A stretch of DNA of 64,000 bases, taken from Bacillus sp. BP-3 (GTDB lineage Bacteria; Bacillota; Bacilli; Bacillales; Bacillaceae_G). This document shows positions 46,160 to 55,859 of the stretch, piece by piece. Position 1 is the first letter of the stretch. Every line of letters begins with the position of its first letter. The position numbers were made by a program, and so were the translations under genes. The notes beneath the pieces were generated by a model that saw only the letters and a program-made list of their open reading frames with translations, did not search any database and had not been told where the DNA came from. The stretch is from positions 62,001-126,000 of the forward strand of contig NZ_JAQOTJ010000013.1 in the NCBI RefSeq assembly GCF_028401955.1, written 5' to 3'.

Positions 46160-46598
46160 AGGAATTACTTTTATTTGTTATAACATGTACTATATGGAAG
46201 GGCGTTATGCCAGTATCCATTGACCTTGGGTGCTGTTTTTTAACAGACATACGAGATTGGCTGCAATGAACAGTATAGAACGCGACCATATTCGTTACTC
46301 AATTTATATTTACATAAAAGAATGGCAAAGCTCGTGGTGATAAATGTGAAAGAGTATTCTTTGCTATGTTGACTAATAAATTTTGAGTTGTATTTTTTAC
46401 TAGAAACGGTCGTATGATACTCGCTATTTGTTTAAAAGGGTTGCAAAAATTACAATTTATAAAAGGGGTTAAAGTCTGATATTAGATATAAACCAGGAGA
46501 GTATGATTAATTTTATGCACTGATACTGGATTCGGTGTTGAGGAGTTAAGGGTAAAAGACTGGAGTAAGAAAATAGAGTAATTCATAGGGAGGATACA
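46160..46598 (+). other. Gap with degraded sequence
   Basis: No intact gene. 46507-46581 is open for 24 codons ending CTDTGFGVEELRVKDWSKKIE and may be a toxin tip stump before the PoNi gene. The stretch around 46195-46290 has an IS-like look (SRMSVKKQHPRSMDTGITPF on the minus strand) but I cannot name it. Confidence 0.35.
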
Positions 46599-47573
46599 AT
46601 GATAAACCAAAAAAAGTTAGAAATGGCTTTTAAAAGATATAGCAAAAATTTTGTGGATGGAATCAAATTTGAAGATGTGAAAGATAAATATAATGTCAGT
46701 AGAAGTAAGATTGAGAAAATTGTTGAGCAAAATGAAACAGAGAAAGATCACATACTATTAATAAATCTAAGCAAAATTTCCTCATATCACTTGTCATTAT
46801 GGAAAAGCGATGTATTGATCAGCAGTGGAAACAATGCAGAAGGATTAAAGAACATGCAGAAAGTATTATTTTACCAGTGCATGGGACAGGATCTCTATAC
46901 AAGTAGGTATCCAGGGATGATCTTGGGATATACGTTTAGAGAAGTCGTCCTTACATTAGTTCATTTTGCAATGTATGGATGGGAGAAAGAAGAAAATATA
47001 TTATATGATTTTATGACTCATCACTTCGGTGAACATTTAATAGATGCCAATGAAGAGGATAGACATATTTGGTTTTTGCTAGAGCTGTACTTGCAGTATA
47101 GAAATAAAACCATCATGGGAACGAATAAAAAATTGTATCTAGCTGTGAAAAATAAGTTTAAGGAAGCTGAACTGCGATGCGGCTCAATCCCTGAAGACCT
47201 GAACATTTATGATGAAGTGCTGGAACATTGGTCGACTGGTGATTTAGAAGAAATAGAACATCTAATTTCGATAATGTCACAGTATCATTCTGCATTAGCT
47301 TCTGAAATCGGACAGCTAGGTGAATTTGGCGATTTCGGATACGGATTTTATCCTTATGAAATCTTATTCTTGATCCATGTAAGGAAACAAATAGGATTGC
47401 CAGTACCTACTCAATTCGATAATTTTCTGATGAATACTCCAGAAGCGAAAATGGTATTTGGAGAACGTGAGCCATACCCTGAATGGGATCCCGTGCTTCA
47501 GATGATCGATCAATTTTATCGTAAAAACTACCCGGAATATATTCCTAACAAGCATGGAGAATTATTTCAATAA
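46599..47573 (+). CDS. PoNi-type (DUF1911) immunity protein
   Basis: 324 aa. N-terminal DUF1910-like helices, then the DUF1911 core: FREVVLTLVHFAMYGWEKEE, FGEHLIDANEEDRHIWFLLE, YHSALASEIGQLGEFGDFGY. Proteins of this type neutralise PoNe DNase toxins. CATAGGGAGGATACA precedes ATG 46599. No PoNe toxin is in the window. Confidence 0.75.
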   Translation: MINQKKLEMAFKRYSKNFVDGIKFEDVKDKYNVSRSKIEKIVEQNETEKDHILLINLSKISSYHLSLWKSDVLISSGNNAEGLKNMQKVLFYQCMGQDLYTSRYPGMILGYTFREVVLTLVHFAMYGWEKEENILYDFMTHHFGEHLIDANEEDRHIWFLLELYLQYRNKTIMGTNKKLYLAVKNKFKEAELRCGSIPEDLNIYDEVLEHWSTGDLEEIEHLISIMSQYHSALASEIGQLGEFGDFGYGFYPYEILFLIHVRKQIGLPVPTQFDNFLMNTPEAKMVFGEREPYPEWDPVLQMIDQFYRKNYPEYIPNKHGELFQ

Positions 47574-47589
47574 AAGGGAGGAAGCTAAT

Positions 47590-48045
47590 ATGCCTGATAA
47601 AGGGATAGCACAGATTATATTTCCTGATAGCGAGGATTTGGAAACGTTTTTAAAAGAGCAAGGAAGTTATGACTTACATGAAGACCTATTAAAATATGGA
47701 TTAACGACGAAACAGTTTTTATACGTTGACTATAAAGGTGAGGAATATCAAGAAATTGTCAATTTTATTCTTGATTACGAATTTGCCCACCAAATTGAAT
47801 TAGCAACACAAGAAGAACTCGAGAAATTAGAAGCATTTCATTATGAATTTTTACCTGAAAAGATCAAGGAGGCCAACAAAATACTGTCACCAAAGGGATA
47901 TGGATTATTTGCATATCCAAATTCAGGCGATTTCTTCGCACTATTCATTGGAAAAATAGAGAATATAACAAAATTGCTGCAAGAAGAAGTGCTGCACGAT
48001 GATAGAATCCCTTTTCAAGAAAGGTGTATCAAGTATTATAGATAG
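47590..48045 (+). CDS. DUF6630-like protein, putative immunity
   Basis: 151 aa. KGIAQIIFPDSEDLETFLKEQ, FLYVDYKGEEYQEIVNFILD and YGLFAYPNSGDFFALFIGK suggest the DUF6630 fold. AAAAGGGAGGAAGCTAAT spans the end of the PoNi gene, 16 bases upstream, and sets ATG 47590. Probably co-transcribed with PoNi. Confidence 0.6.
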   Translation: MPDKGIAQIIFPDSEDLETFLKEQGSYDLHEDLLKYGLTTKQFLYVDYKGEEYQEIVNFILDYEFAHQIELATQEELEKLEAFHYEFLPEKIKEANKILSPKGYGLFAYPNSGDFFALFIGKIENITKLLQEEVLHDDRIPFQERCIKYYR

Positions 48046-48061
48046 ACCTAAGGAGGATTCT

Positions 48062-48568
48062 ATGGATAATAAGGAAAAAGCAATAAAAATCTATGATTTA
48101 ATTGAGAATGGTGATATAGAACAAGCGAAAGAGATAATTGTTACTGATAAAAGTTTGCTTGACTTTGTAACACCTTTTGGAACGTGGCTACATGTTGCGG
48201 CTAGAGCTGGTAAACTGGATATGATAAAATTTCTAGTTGAATCTGGTATGGATATTAACATAAACGAAGGTGTACCCAAGTCAGCGCCTATTGCACATGC
48301 AGCTAGTGAAGGTGAAATTAGTATTGTAGAGTACTTATTTGATAATGGTGCAATATTAGATGTTAGTAATCCAAATAGAAATCCTCTATTCTCAGCGATT
48401 TATGGTGGGCACCTTGATATTGTAAAGTATCTTGTTCAGAATGGTATTGATATTACTGTTAAGTATACAGGAGATACTATGAAAGATATGGGAGCTTATG
48501 AGTTTGCTATTGAAAGAGGGCAAACAGAAATTGCTGAATATTTAAAGATGAACAGATTAAGGAATTAG
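48062..48568 (+). CDS. Ankyrin-repeat immunity-like protein
   Basis: 168 aa, four ankyrin repeats (GTWLHVAARAGKLDMIKFLV, APIAHAASEGEISIVEYLF, NPLFSAIYGGHLDIVKYLV). It aligns end to end with the ankyrin half of the gene at 45017 but has no SUFU domain. CTAAGGAGGATTCT precedes ATG 48062. The last residues (NRLRN) come from a junction with a toxin fragment in another frame, so the original C-terminus is lost. Confidence 0.75.
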   Translation: MDNKEKAIKIYDLIENGDIEQAKEIIVTDKSLLDFVTPFGTWLHVAARAGKLDMIKFLVESGMDININEGVPKSAPIAHAASEGEISIVEYLFDNGAILDVSNPNRNPLFSAIYGGHLDIVKYLVQNGIDITVKYTGDTMKDMGAYEFAIERGQTEIAEYLKMNRLRN

Positions 48569-48660
48569 CAAAAAAATATGACACCAGAACAACTAAAAAA
48601 TACTTATTTGAATGTAAAATTAACACATTAGAGGAGGAGTTTAAATGGAACAATATTTAA
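48547..48660 (+). pseudogene. Toxin 3' tip overlapping the next immunity gene
   Basis: The frame DEQIKELAKKYDTRTTKKYL, FECKINTLEEEFKWNNI runs to TAA at 48658, overlapping the start of the next gene by 16 bases, as genuine toxin-immunity pairs do. Only about 37 codons survive, joined to the ankyrin gene on the left. Confidence 0.55.
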
Positions 48661-49187
48661 AAGATTTTAAGTTGCATAGCAAAGCTCCGAATGAAATCAT
48701 TGAAAAGTATAAATACATAGTACCAAATGAAATAATAAATTTATGGAGTAATTATGGATTTGGGACATTTATGCAAGGGTATTTTAAGAGTGTAAATCCA
48801 GAGGGATTTAAAGAGATTTTGGAGGAGAGTAGTCAAAGATATAAGGATTCAATAGTATTGTTTGCTACGGGTATGGGAGACTTAGTTATTTGGTCAGATG
48901 GATATGTTAGATTACTTAATTACAGGTATGGTAGAGTGACGACCGTTATGTTTACATTTGAATTTTTCTTTCAAAATATTGCTGATTCGGAATTTAGAAA
49001 TGAAGATTTATCTTGGCAACCTTACCCCGAAGCGCTTAAACGATATAATGAGTTGGAGTATGATGAGTGTTTTGGTTATGTACCTCTACTAGGTCTAGGT
49101 GGAGCAGAAAAAGTAGAGAACTTAAAAAAGGTCAAATTGAAGGAACATATTCTTATTATTACTGGTTTTATGGGACCAGTACAATAA
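48645..49187 (+). CDS. GAD-like/DUF1851 immunity protein
   Basis: 180 aa. YKYIVPNEIINLWSNYGFGT, FMQGYFKSVNP, VLFATGMGDLVIW and GGAEKVENLKKVKLKEHILI match the GAD-like plus DUF1851 arrangement of Tdi1-type immunity proteins. GAGGAGGAGTTTAA precedes ATG 48645. The residual toxin tip ahead of it is the end of its cognate toxin. Confidence 0.7.
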   Translation: MEQYLKDFKLHSKAPNEIIEKYKYIVPNEIINLWSNYGFGTFMQGYFKSVNPEGFKEILEESSQRYKDSIVLFATGMGDLVIWSDGYVRLLNYRYGRVTTVMFTFEFFFQNIADSEFRNEDLSWQPYPEALKRYNELEYDECFGYVPLLGLGGAEKVENLKKVKLKEHILIITGFMGPVQ

Positions 49188-49540
49188 TAGAATAAGCATG
49201 TATTTTATTACTACGCGAATAGAGATATAGGATTCGTTCTAATGACTTAGACTTACTACTTAATTTATATTTTACAAGTGGATATGATAACGCACAACTT
49301 ATGAATGTAAGTGTCAAATTTCATTACTTTTAGAAGCATGACTACTCATAAATAGCTATATACAGTCAAACTAACCATCAGATATAGCAATTCATCCGCG
49401 CTCATGATTAGTTAAAGAAATTAAGTAGTTAATGACCTTCTGATGTATGAATAGAATACAAAAAAGGAAATCGAAATGATTTCCTTTTTCACTCAAATGT
49501 TTGCTGACAACTCTTCCCCGTCTCTCCTGCTTCTTGTACC
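49188..49540. terminator. Gene-free stretch ending in a terminator
   Basis: Nothing recognisable before the hairpin AAAAAGGAAATC (49461-49472) with GATTTCCTTTTT (49478-49489), a bidirectional terminator between convergent genes. Confidence 0.7.
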
Positions 49541-50284
49541 TTATGTATACTCAAAACAAATTACTGCTTTTCTTAATTCTTTATTGAAAAATAGGTATAT
49601 ACGATCCGCACCATAAGCTTGAAAATAATAGCCTGTAGCAAATCCAACATATGTAAATGGGTGGCCATCTTCATCTTTTGGCACATACAGTAGATTGGTA
49701 TAGTCAAAAATTTCGTCTTCGCTAACGCAATCTTCCAATAGTTCTTGCCCTTCTTCTGTCATAAAACGTATATAATCCAGAATTCCATTCACCTCGGGAT
49801 AATTTAATCCCCAGCCATTTGTTTGTTTTTTGATAAACTCTTGTTCTAATGATTCTACGGATGTAAATTCTTTTCCAAAGCTAGAATAAGGATAGATTTT
49901 CTGATTACGTTGGAAAAATTCTTTACGGATTTGATAATCTTTTTCATTACGCACATAGGCTTTCTCTACAATGTCGGAAGGGCTCTGTTCAATTTCAAAG
50001 TAATTCCAATCTGCTTCAAATTTATACTTTCCGTCAATCACATCAAAGCCTAACGTATCTTCTTTCGTAAAATTCGTGTGAAATGTTTGGGTAAAATCGC
50101 CAACACAACCCTCGTGAATTTCCTTTGCTGACACAATATGTAACCATTGGTCCCATTCTGGTTCAATACATTGTAAGTTTATAGAGCAAATGGGTAAAAA
50201 GTGTTTTTTATGCTGCTCCAAATGATCATAAAACACTTCTTCATATGCAGGAAAGGGTTTAATGAATTGTTTAGGAATGTTCAT
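49541..50284 (-). CDS. Unknown cytosolic protein, putative immunity
   Basis: 247 aa from ATG 50284, behind AGGTGGAGAACAG. Alpha/beta, acidic and aromatic-rich: DQWLHIVSAKEIHEGCVGDF, WGLNYPEVNGILDYIRFMT. No signal or membrane segment. It stands next to a YezG-like gene on the same strand within the immunity array, which is the only hint to a role. Confidence 0.55.
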   Translation of the reverse strand: MNIPKQFIKPFPAYEEVFYDHLEQHKKHFLPICSINLQCIEPEWDQWLHIVSAKEIHEGCVGDFTQTFHTNFTKEDTLGFDVIDGKYKFEADWNYFEIEQSPSDIVEKAYVRNEKDYQIRKEFFQRNQKIYPYSSFGKEFTSVESLEQEFIKKQTNGWGLNYPEVNGILDYIRFMTEEGQELLEDCVSEDEIFDYTNLLYVPKDEDGHPFTYVGFATGYYFQAYGADRIYLFFNKELRKAVICFEYT

Positions 50285-50403
50285 CTGTTCTCCACCTTTA
50301 TACAAGGTTTTTGTTTAATTTTATCTGAAACGTAGACAAAAAATAATTCCAAAATCAACTTATATTGTATATTTTGTTTAGGTAACACCCATGCTCATCA
50401 ACT

Positions 50404-50979
50404 TTACGGGTTTGATGGATACCAAGAAAATTTTGTATCACTATCAAGTGGTTTATTCTGAGTTTCCTTTTTAATTAGGTTGAACCATTCAGTTAATATT
50501 TGATCTTTTGGTAATTGTGAGGCAGGGTCGTCTTCCCAAATGATGTGTGAAAACCAGGCCTTTGTTTCCCATTCAAATTGCAGTTCAGCAAACGAGATTG
50601 TAGGATGGTCCGCTTCATGAAATTGCAGGTTTACTGCATCTAAAACTTCTGAAGCTTGTGGTAACAACTCATCCTTAATTCTATTTTTAATCATCTGATC
50701 TTCTAGCTGATTCCAAAAATACAATTGCCCGTTAATTTGATAAAAAATATCAAAAGAAGCTTCTCCTTTTTTAAAATTAACCAAAATAAAAGCGCGTTCC
50801 ACATTATTGTCAGCGGCTTTTACAGTATTGACAATTAAATTTTGTGCCATTGATACCCAAAAGCTATTTGCTTCTTCTATTGGAGATTCAACATATAATT
50901 CTTCACTTAGTTCATTGAGGGTTACCTCTCTATTGTTTGCTTGTTCTACTTTTTTGAAAAATCTACTAAAAAAGCCCAT
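50404..50979 (-). CDS. YezG-like (DUF600) antitoxin/immunity protein
   Basis: 191 aa. The centre, AQNLIVNTVKAADNNVERAF, ILVNFKKGEASFDIFYQING, QLYFWNQL, recalls the YezG/DUF600 fold; YezG neutralises the LXG RNase YeeF in B. subtilis. GGAGGGGAAGTT precedes ATG 50979. The assignment is moderate because the N-terminal 35 residues are unlike YezG. Confidence 0.5.
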   Translation of the reverse strand: MGFFSRFFKKVEQANNREVTLNELSEELYVESPIEEANSFWVSMAQNLIVNTVKAADNNVERAFILVNFKKGEASFDIFYQINGQLYFWNQLEDQMIKNRIKDELLPQASEVLDAVNLQFHEADHPTISFAELQFEWETKAWFSHIIWEDDPASQLPKDQILTEWFNLIKKETQNKPLDSDTKFSWYPSNP

Positions 50980-51596
50980 AACTTCCCCTCCGTGTTGTCA
51001 TTTTCTCATTTTGTATTTCAATAATTAGGTAATAATTAATGCTATTGCCACTGTAATCATATCATTTTCAGATGGGTTATAAAACCGAGCTAATGAATGG
51101 AGTTTGTCCTGTTTACGTCAATCATGCTATTGTTGTTGATTCAATTTCCTTAAACCGATGAACCCTAAAGGATTGGAAGAATTAATGGAATAGGGCTGCG
51201 TTTATTAAATGAAATAGTAACTAAAGTAGGTTACCAGGATGTTGCAATTTGATAGGGAATTTGTTAATAGGGATTAACAGAAAAAGAAGGTATAAATTGA
51301 GCAAAAATTTAAGAGACGTTTTTAAAGGTAAATGACAAACACGCTTAATACATTTAGAAGGCTTATTCCAACTTGAATAATGGGGAGGAATGAGCCTTTT
51401 TTATGGCCAAAAACAAAGGAGGAAAAGGAAAATTTGACGGATGAAGCTGATGGAGATTTAAAATAAAGTTTAATCGCTTATAAGAAAGATTAACCGTTTC
51501 TAAAAAAGTTGCACCGTTGTACCATCTGGATTTAGTATTTATACTACGCCCTAGGGCATTGATTATGAAGAACAAAATTTAACTAGGTAGGTGTGA
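50980..51596 (+). other. Gap with toxin-tip stumps and a terminator
   Basis: No intact gene. Short frames such as KPMNPKGLEELME (51152-51193) and LRLLNEIVTKVGYQDVAI (51199-51252) look like gene ends. AGAAGGCTTATTCC (51358-51371) pairs with GGAATGAGCCTTTT (51388-51401), followed by T, a terminator. Confidence 0.4.
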
Positions 51597-52232
51597 ATGA
51601 TGGTAGGTAAAGTGGATGATTTTTGCTTCTCTGAAAAATATGATTGTTGGGATGGATCTATAAACGTAAATTGTTCTGTTTCGTTTTTTGGACAAAACAA
51701 AATTGAGTTAGGTGGGTATTTAGAAAGTAATCAACCTTTAACAAAAGAAGCTTATAATACGCTATGTTATGTAAAAGAACACTTTGATATTGTTTATGAA
51801 AATATACTAAAGGTTCTATTTGAATTGCAATTGAAAGGTTTCATGAGTTACGAGATATATAATAAAAATGACGATACCTTTAGTTCTATTACTTTTAATA
51901 GTATGGAAGAAATTCATCCTTATTTGGGAACTCCTACATTTGAGATTTTACCTAACTATACGAAGGACAACTATGCTTACTTTGCCATTTCATTTCATGA
52001 TGAAGGTTGCTTGCTATCTATTGAACATGGTCTTATAGCTTTATTTTTTAAAAATGATCTGATTCAAATTGAGCCTTCTGATTCCTATTGTATGCTTCAG
52101 AGGCTTATGGATTACGAGGAAGATTGTACAAAGTGGGAAAAAGATTTTTGTTTAGTGTGGTATGAACTTGCTATGAACAATTTATTTGAAGATAAAGAAT
52201 TGTTTAGAGATAAGTGGTTGAAGGGTAAATAA
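51597..52232 (+). CDS. Unknown acidic protein, putative immunity
   Basis: 211 aa from the ATG pair at 51597/51600. DDFCFSEKYDCWDGSINVNC, FFGQNKIELGGYLES and FEILPNYTKDNYAYFAISF. The fold resembles DUF2004/DUF6985-like proteins, which often occur in immunity arrays; no firm family. AACTAGGTAGGTG upstream. Confidence 0.5.
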   Translation: MMVGKVDDFCFSEKYDCWDGSINVNCSVSFFGQNKIELGGYLESNQPLTKEAYNTLCYVKEHFDIVYENILKVLFELQLKGFMSYEIYNKNDDTFSSITFNSMEEIHPYLGTPTFEILPNYTKDNYAYFAISFHDEGCLLSIEHGLIALFFKNDLIQIEPSDSYCMLQRLMDYEEDCTKWEKDFCLVWYELAMNNLFEDKELFRDKWLKGK

Positions 52233-52442
52233 CTCTTTCCTTTTTTTCAATAAATTTTATAAGTTCGTTTCCCGCTTGATCATGAACTTTAAGCTTCTCA
52301 GCGAATAAATCATTCGGTGTAGCATTTGGTATTTCTAGAAATTTCCCCTGCTACGCTTAATGAGTTGTACGGATGGTACGGGGAAATAGTTTATCAGGAG
52401 AGCCGGTACTAGATGTTTTCCATTTTTAAGGAGGGTCTGAAA
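52233..52442 (-). pseudogene. Antisense toxin-like fragment
   Basis: On the minus strand 52325-52235 is open: ATPNDLFAEKLKVHDQAGNE, then LIKFIEKK. It reads like a helical piece of a polymorphic toxin but points opposite to its neighbours, implying an inversion. The rest of the gap holds nothing recognisable. Confidence 0.3.
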
Positions 52443-52775
52443 GTGCATTATATGTCCTTAATAGTTAGGCCAAATAAGAATATTGTTAAGTGCATTACTT
52501 CTTTAAGAAAATTTAGTCATAAATCAATTCATGAGCTAAAAAGAAATATAGAAGATGAAACTCCAGTTTTACAGTTTAGTTATTATGATACAGAAGAATT
52601 GATTAAACTTAAAACTATTGTTGTTAATTTGAACGTATTGGGTGCGGAAGTAAGAATTCTTGAGGAAGATAGACAGATCTCCCTTGAAATGTTGAGCAAC
52701 TTAATTGAAACGTGTAGAGAAATAGAGAGAGCGAGAGAAGAATTAGATGATAGAATATTAGAAGACACTGAATAG
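52443..52775 (+). CDS. L7/L12-C-terminal-domain-like putative immunity protein (copy 2)
   Basis: 110 aa from GTG 52443, seven bases after AAGGAGGG. SLRKFSHKSIHELKRNIED and KLKTIVVNLNVLGAEVRILE align with copy 1 (41483), as does the C-terminal ISLEMLSNLIETCREIERAR. No toxin tip in the same orientation is next to it. Confidence 0.65.
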   Translation: MHYMSLIVRPNKNIVKCITSLRKFSHKSIHELKRNIEDETPVLQFSYYDTEELIKLKTIVVNLNVLGAEVRILEEDRQISLEMLSNLIETCREIERAREELDDRILEDTE

Positions 52776-52884
52776 AAAATCTTTGATAACAAATGAATAA
52801 AGATACTTAATAACTTTGTAAAATATATGCTTTGTAAAGAACATTAAAAAAGTTAGGTAGTTTTAAAAAGATGATTTTTGTATT

Positions 52885-53051
52885 GTGGTATTCCCCTGTA
52901 GTAGACAGCTGAAAGAAAGTTACTGTACTGTTGATTGTGGAGGGGATTTTTTGGGGAAAAAGAAGATCTTTTCGATTGACTTTAAAATGAAAGCTATTGA
53001 TTTCGTAGAACATTATAGTTTGTCATTTCATGTGTCTTATGTTTTTCAATA
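52885..53051 (+). mobile_element. IS3-type remnant
   Basis: A terminal-like TGTGGTATTCCCCTGTAGTA (52886 onward) is followed by the start of a transposase A protein, TTG 52950: MGKKKIFSIDFKMKAIDFVE, ending after 33 codons. The rest is gone. Confidence 0.5.
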
Positions 53052-53090
53052 ATATCTGATTTTGTTAATTTTTTAAAAGGGGAAGTTTAT

Positions 53091-53570
53091 ATGGATAGTA
53101 GATTTGAAATCAAGAGATTATATAATTGTAGATTTTTGAAAAATCAGTCAGAATGTGAAGAGTTTGACGATGCATTAGAAAGCTTAGCAGATTGTGATGA
53201 TGAGAAGCTTATTAAAGAGTTGTGTATAGTATTTGAGGATGAAACACAAGAGGAAGAAGTTATGTTTGGTCTAGTTCATTTTATTGAAAGTTTTGAAATG
53301 GAAAAATATCTAACAGAGATGCCTAAAGCTTTACCAAAAATGGTTGAGAGTGCAAAAGAGTGGGCAATGCTACTAAACATAAGAATTTTAAATAATGATT
53401 TATATAGAAGTGAGTATGCTAAAATTCTTGTAGGAATGAATAGTGATATAAAATTAACAGTAATCAATTTACTTAATGAAATTATTTCTGACGATCCTAA
53501 AAGATTCGAGGGCGTTGCTAATGAAATTCTTAGTAAATTAAAAGAGGCTGATAGAAATTCATTCATGTAG
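53091..53570 (+). CDS. Imm30-like immunity protein (copy 2)
   Basis: 159 aa. FDDALESLADCDDEKLIKEL, VFEDETQEEEVMFGLVHFIE and LTVINLLNEIISDDPKRFEG, the Imm30 pattern, homologous to 44202-44684. AAAAGGGGAAGTTTAT precedes ATG 53091. No toxin beside it. Confidence 0.75.
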   Translation: MDSRFEIKRLYNCRFLKNQSECEEFDDALESLADCDDEKLIKELCIVFEDETQEEEVMFGLVHFIESFEMEKYLTEMPKALPKMVESAKEWAMLLNIRILNNDLYRSEYAKILVGMNSDIKLTVINLLNEIISDDPKRFEGVANEILSKLKEADRNSFM

Positions 53571-53579
53571 ATAGAATAA

Positions 53580-53619
53580 AAACCGATTTGATAAATTAGT
53601 GTCATTTCGGTTTTTTGTT
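53580..53619 (+). terminator. Rho-independent terminator
   Basis: AAACCGATTTGAT pairs imperfectly with GTGTCATTTCGGTTT, then T4. Confidence 0.6.
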
Positions 53620-53784
53620 GTCTTTTTTGACACACGATATCAGTATCCATCGTGTTTGTACCATCACTGAAGAAACCAACTTTAAAATGGTATGAAACAA
53701 CTCAATACAATCATTGCGAGCATTATAAGATGAAAGATAGCGCAGCAGGTGTAAGTGGATGAAGTAGAAAGTGAGGAAGATAGA

Positions 53785-53877
53785 ATGTATATAAGTAAAT
53801 TAAAAAATATAATTAAATCCAATAATGACTTATTAGACACATACACTAAAGAAAAATGCGCTGACTTCTCAAAGTAA
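53785..53877 (+). pseudogene. Truncated small frame (30 aa)
   Basis: GAGGAAGATAGA precedes ATG 53785, giving MYISKLKNIIKSNNDLLDTY and ending DFSK. Looks like the N-terminus of a deleted immunity-type gene; not recognised. Confidence 0.35.
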
Positions 53878-54480
53878 CTAACTATAGAGAAAGAAAATTT
53901 TCATTTTAGGGGGTATTTTGTTTTGTTAGCTTGATAGCGATGGGGTCCAACCAACAAAACGCGTATTTCGTACGCTAAGCAAATTTCGACACGAAAAAAT
54001 TGATTTTGGTGTACACTAAGGATTTTTAGACGATGTAACAGAAACGATCGTTTTTTACAATGCCTGTTCCAACAAGGGCTCGTCCTTAATCCATTGATTA
54101 TGATGTAAAAAACCTTGTCATATTAAAGTTTATATCCTTAGCGTACAAAATCTGCGAAATGTTGGTGCGGACCTTTTAGCCTTTATATATAGAGTGAGAT
54201 AGGAAATTTATAAAAAGTGAATAATAACAATGGTTTAAGAGGTATAGAGTGTACCCAAAAGGGAACACCTGAAAAATAACGATTCATAAAAAAAGATGTC
54301 AATATAAAATGACATCTAAAACAAATAAATGGGTAACTTGTGCTTTTTACCATCTTCTGTTGGCCGAATAGGAGCTTTTTGGGTTTTTCTTGGTTCTCCG
54401 TATAAGTGTTATGTTAAGTTGAATGTTAACTTTTTTAATTTGTAGCAAAAGTTAACGTATATTTTATACATTGACATAGT
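53878..54480. mobile_element. Gap with IS-end-like sequence and small inverted repeats
   Basis: TTGATAGCGATGGGG (53930-53944) and AAAACG...TAAGCAAATT repeat the pattern at 58384-58440, where an IS231/IS4-type element ends. GTACGCTAAG (53970-53979) and CTTAGCGTAC (54137-54146) face each other 160 bases apart. AGATGTCA/TGACATCT (54295-54317) is a minus-strand terminator. Minus-strand 54370-54325 reads KTQKAPIRPTEDGKKHKLP, an unidentified protein end. No intact gene. Confidence 0.4.
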
Positions 54481-54483
54481 ACC

Positions 54484-54537
54484 AAAAAAGCACCTCCTAG
54501 TACTATACATTCATACATGTATAGTACTAGGAGGTGC
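54484..54537 (-). terminator. Strong terminator of the MFS gene
   Basis: GCACCTCCTAGTACTATACAT (54490-54510) pairs perfectly over 21 bases with 54517-54537; T6 follows on the minus strand. Confidence 0.85.
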
Positions 54538-54607
54538 AGTCTGTTTAGACACATTATTTGATTGGCGGCTTACTGTTAATCCCTATCTTTCTTCTAACAC
54601 TGTATGT

Positions 54608-55846
54608 TCAATGTATGTTTTGTGATTTAGTATTTTGAAAGAGTAAGAAAAAGAAAAATGCACTTAATACTGCAGAAAAAGCTGCGATTAGAAAGGCGCC
54701 CTCATAGCTTACAAATGATACAAGTACTAATAGCTGAGGGGCAAAGATTTTACTAATGGAATATCGCATATTGGCTGCAGCAAAATATTGCGCTTTTTGA
54801 TTAGCAGTAGCGATTCCCGCAATATATGCATCCTGTGTACTCACAACAAGTAGCTCAGCTACTGTAAACACTATTATTCCTATAAAAAAAGTGATGTAAC
54901 TTTGCGAAAATGCAAAGATAATCATAGAGAGAGCATACAATAAACTCGATCCTACAAAGCTAAACCTTGTACTATATCTAGATAAAAGCCTTCCTACGAT
55001 ACTCCCAAAGACGATTACTACAATACCATTTGTCATTAATAAAGATGCGTAGTATTGAGAAGCATTTATTGAAATACCGAATATGGATACTCCTTGAGTT
55101 AAGTCCTCAATTACTTTGGAAGGAAGCAATATTTCCAATTTCATGAAAGCCTGAGCTGCAAAGATACTGGCTAGTACAAAAATGAATAGTCGCCTATCCT
55201 TTCCTATAAGAGCTAAAGTGGATAGGAAACTACTTTTATTAGATTTTTTTTCTATAGTCAAGTTTCTATTATCTCTAAATTCCGGGGTTCCCCATAAAGA
55301 AATAAAAAGAAGCAACAGAGCCGAAATTAAAGATATCCAAACAAACCATATCGGCATAGAATCAAATATAAAACTACCTATAAGTGGCCCGATGGTTACT
55401 GAAGCACTAAATATTTGATAGGATAATATATACGTTTTTTTCTGTTCTTTTTCATCAAGCCAATCCGAAATGTAGGATTTCCCTACTGGTAAATATGCGG
55501 CATATGTAAGGCTCATTAAAGCGAAACTCATATAAATTGTTACATTACTTAATACTAATCTTCCAATAATAAATAATGTAGTAGCAATTAGAAATCCTAT
55601 GCTTGTTAGTATTATTACAGGTTTCCTACCAAACCTATCAGCAAGAATTCCTCCCCAAATGCCAGAAAACATTCCTAAAACTGCAATAGTTACTAAAGCA
55701 ATAGAAACAATACCCGCATCCCATGCTTTTGTTAAATATAAAGTCATGAAAGGGAAAAGCATATAAAATAATATATTTTGAATACCTTCAGAAATAAGGC
55801 GTAAACGAATATGATTTTTTTTCATTTTTATATGATTTGTAGACAT
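54608..55846 (-). CDS. MFS transporter
   Basis: 412 aa, twelve helices. The major-facilitator loop 2-3 motif is GGILADRFGRKPVI, and MLFPFMTLYL lies in the first helix, typical of drug-export MFS proteins. ATG at 55846 is behind AGAGGTAATCAAC, 13 bases from the end of the YcaO gene, so the two form an operon. It may have exported the YcaO-made peptide. Confidence 0.8.
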   Translation of the reverse strand: MSTNHIKMKKNHIRLRLISEGIQNILFYMLFPFMTLYLTKAWDAGIVSIALVTIAVLGMFSGIWGGILADRFGRKPVIILTSIGFLIATTLFIIGRLVLSNVTIYMSFALMSLTYAAYLPVGKSYISDWLDEKEQKKTYILSYQIFSASVTIGPLIGSFIFDSMPIWFVWISLISALLLLFISLWGTPEFRDNRNLTIEKKSNKSSFLSTLALIGKDRRLFIFVLASIFAAQAFMKLEILLPSKVIEDLTQGVSIFGISINASQYYASLLMTNGIVVIVFGSIVGRLLSRYSTRFSFVGSSLLYALSMIIFAFSQSYITFFIGIIVFTVAELLVVSTQDAYIAGIATANQKAQYFAAANMRYSISKIFAPQLLVLVSFVSYEGAFLIAAFSAVLSAFFFFLLFQNTKSQNIH

Positions 55847-55859
55847 GTTGATTACCTCT

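Noticed and set aside
53968-54146. Complete MITE bounded by GTACGCTAAG inverted repeats
   Set aside because: The arms are only about ten bases and no target duplication is visible; noted only as part of the gap.
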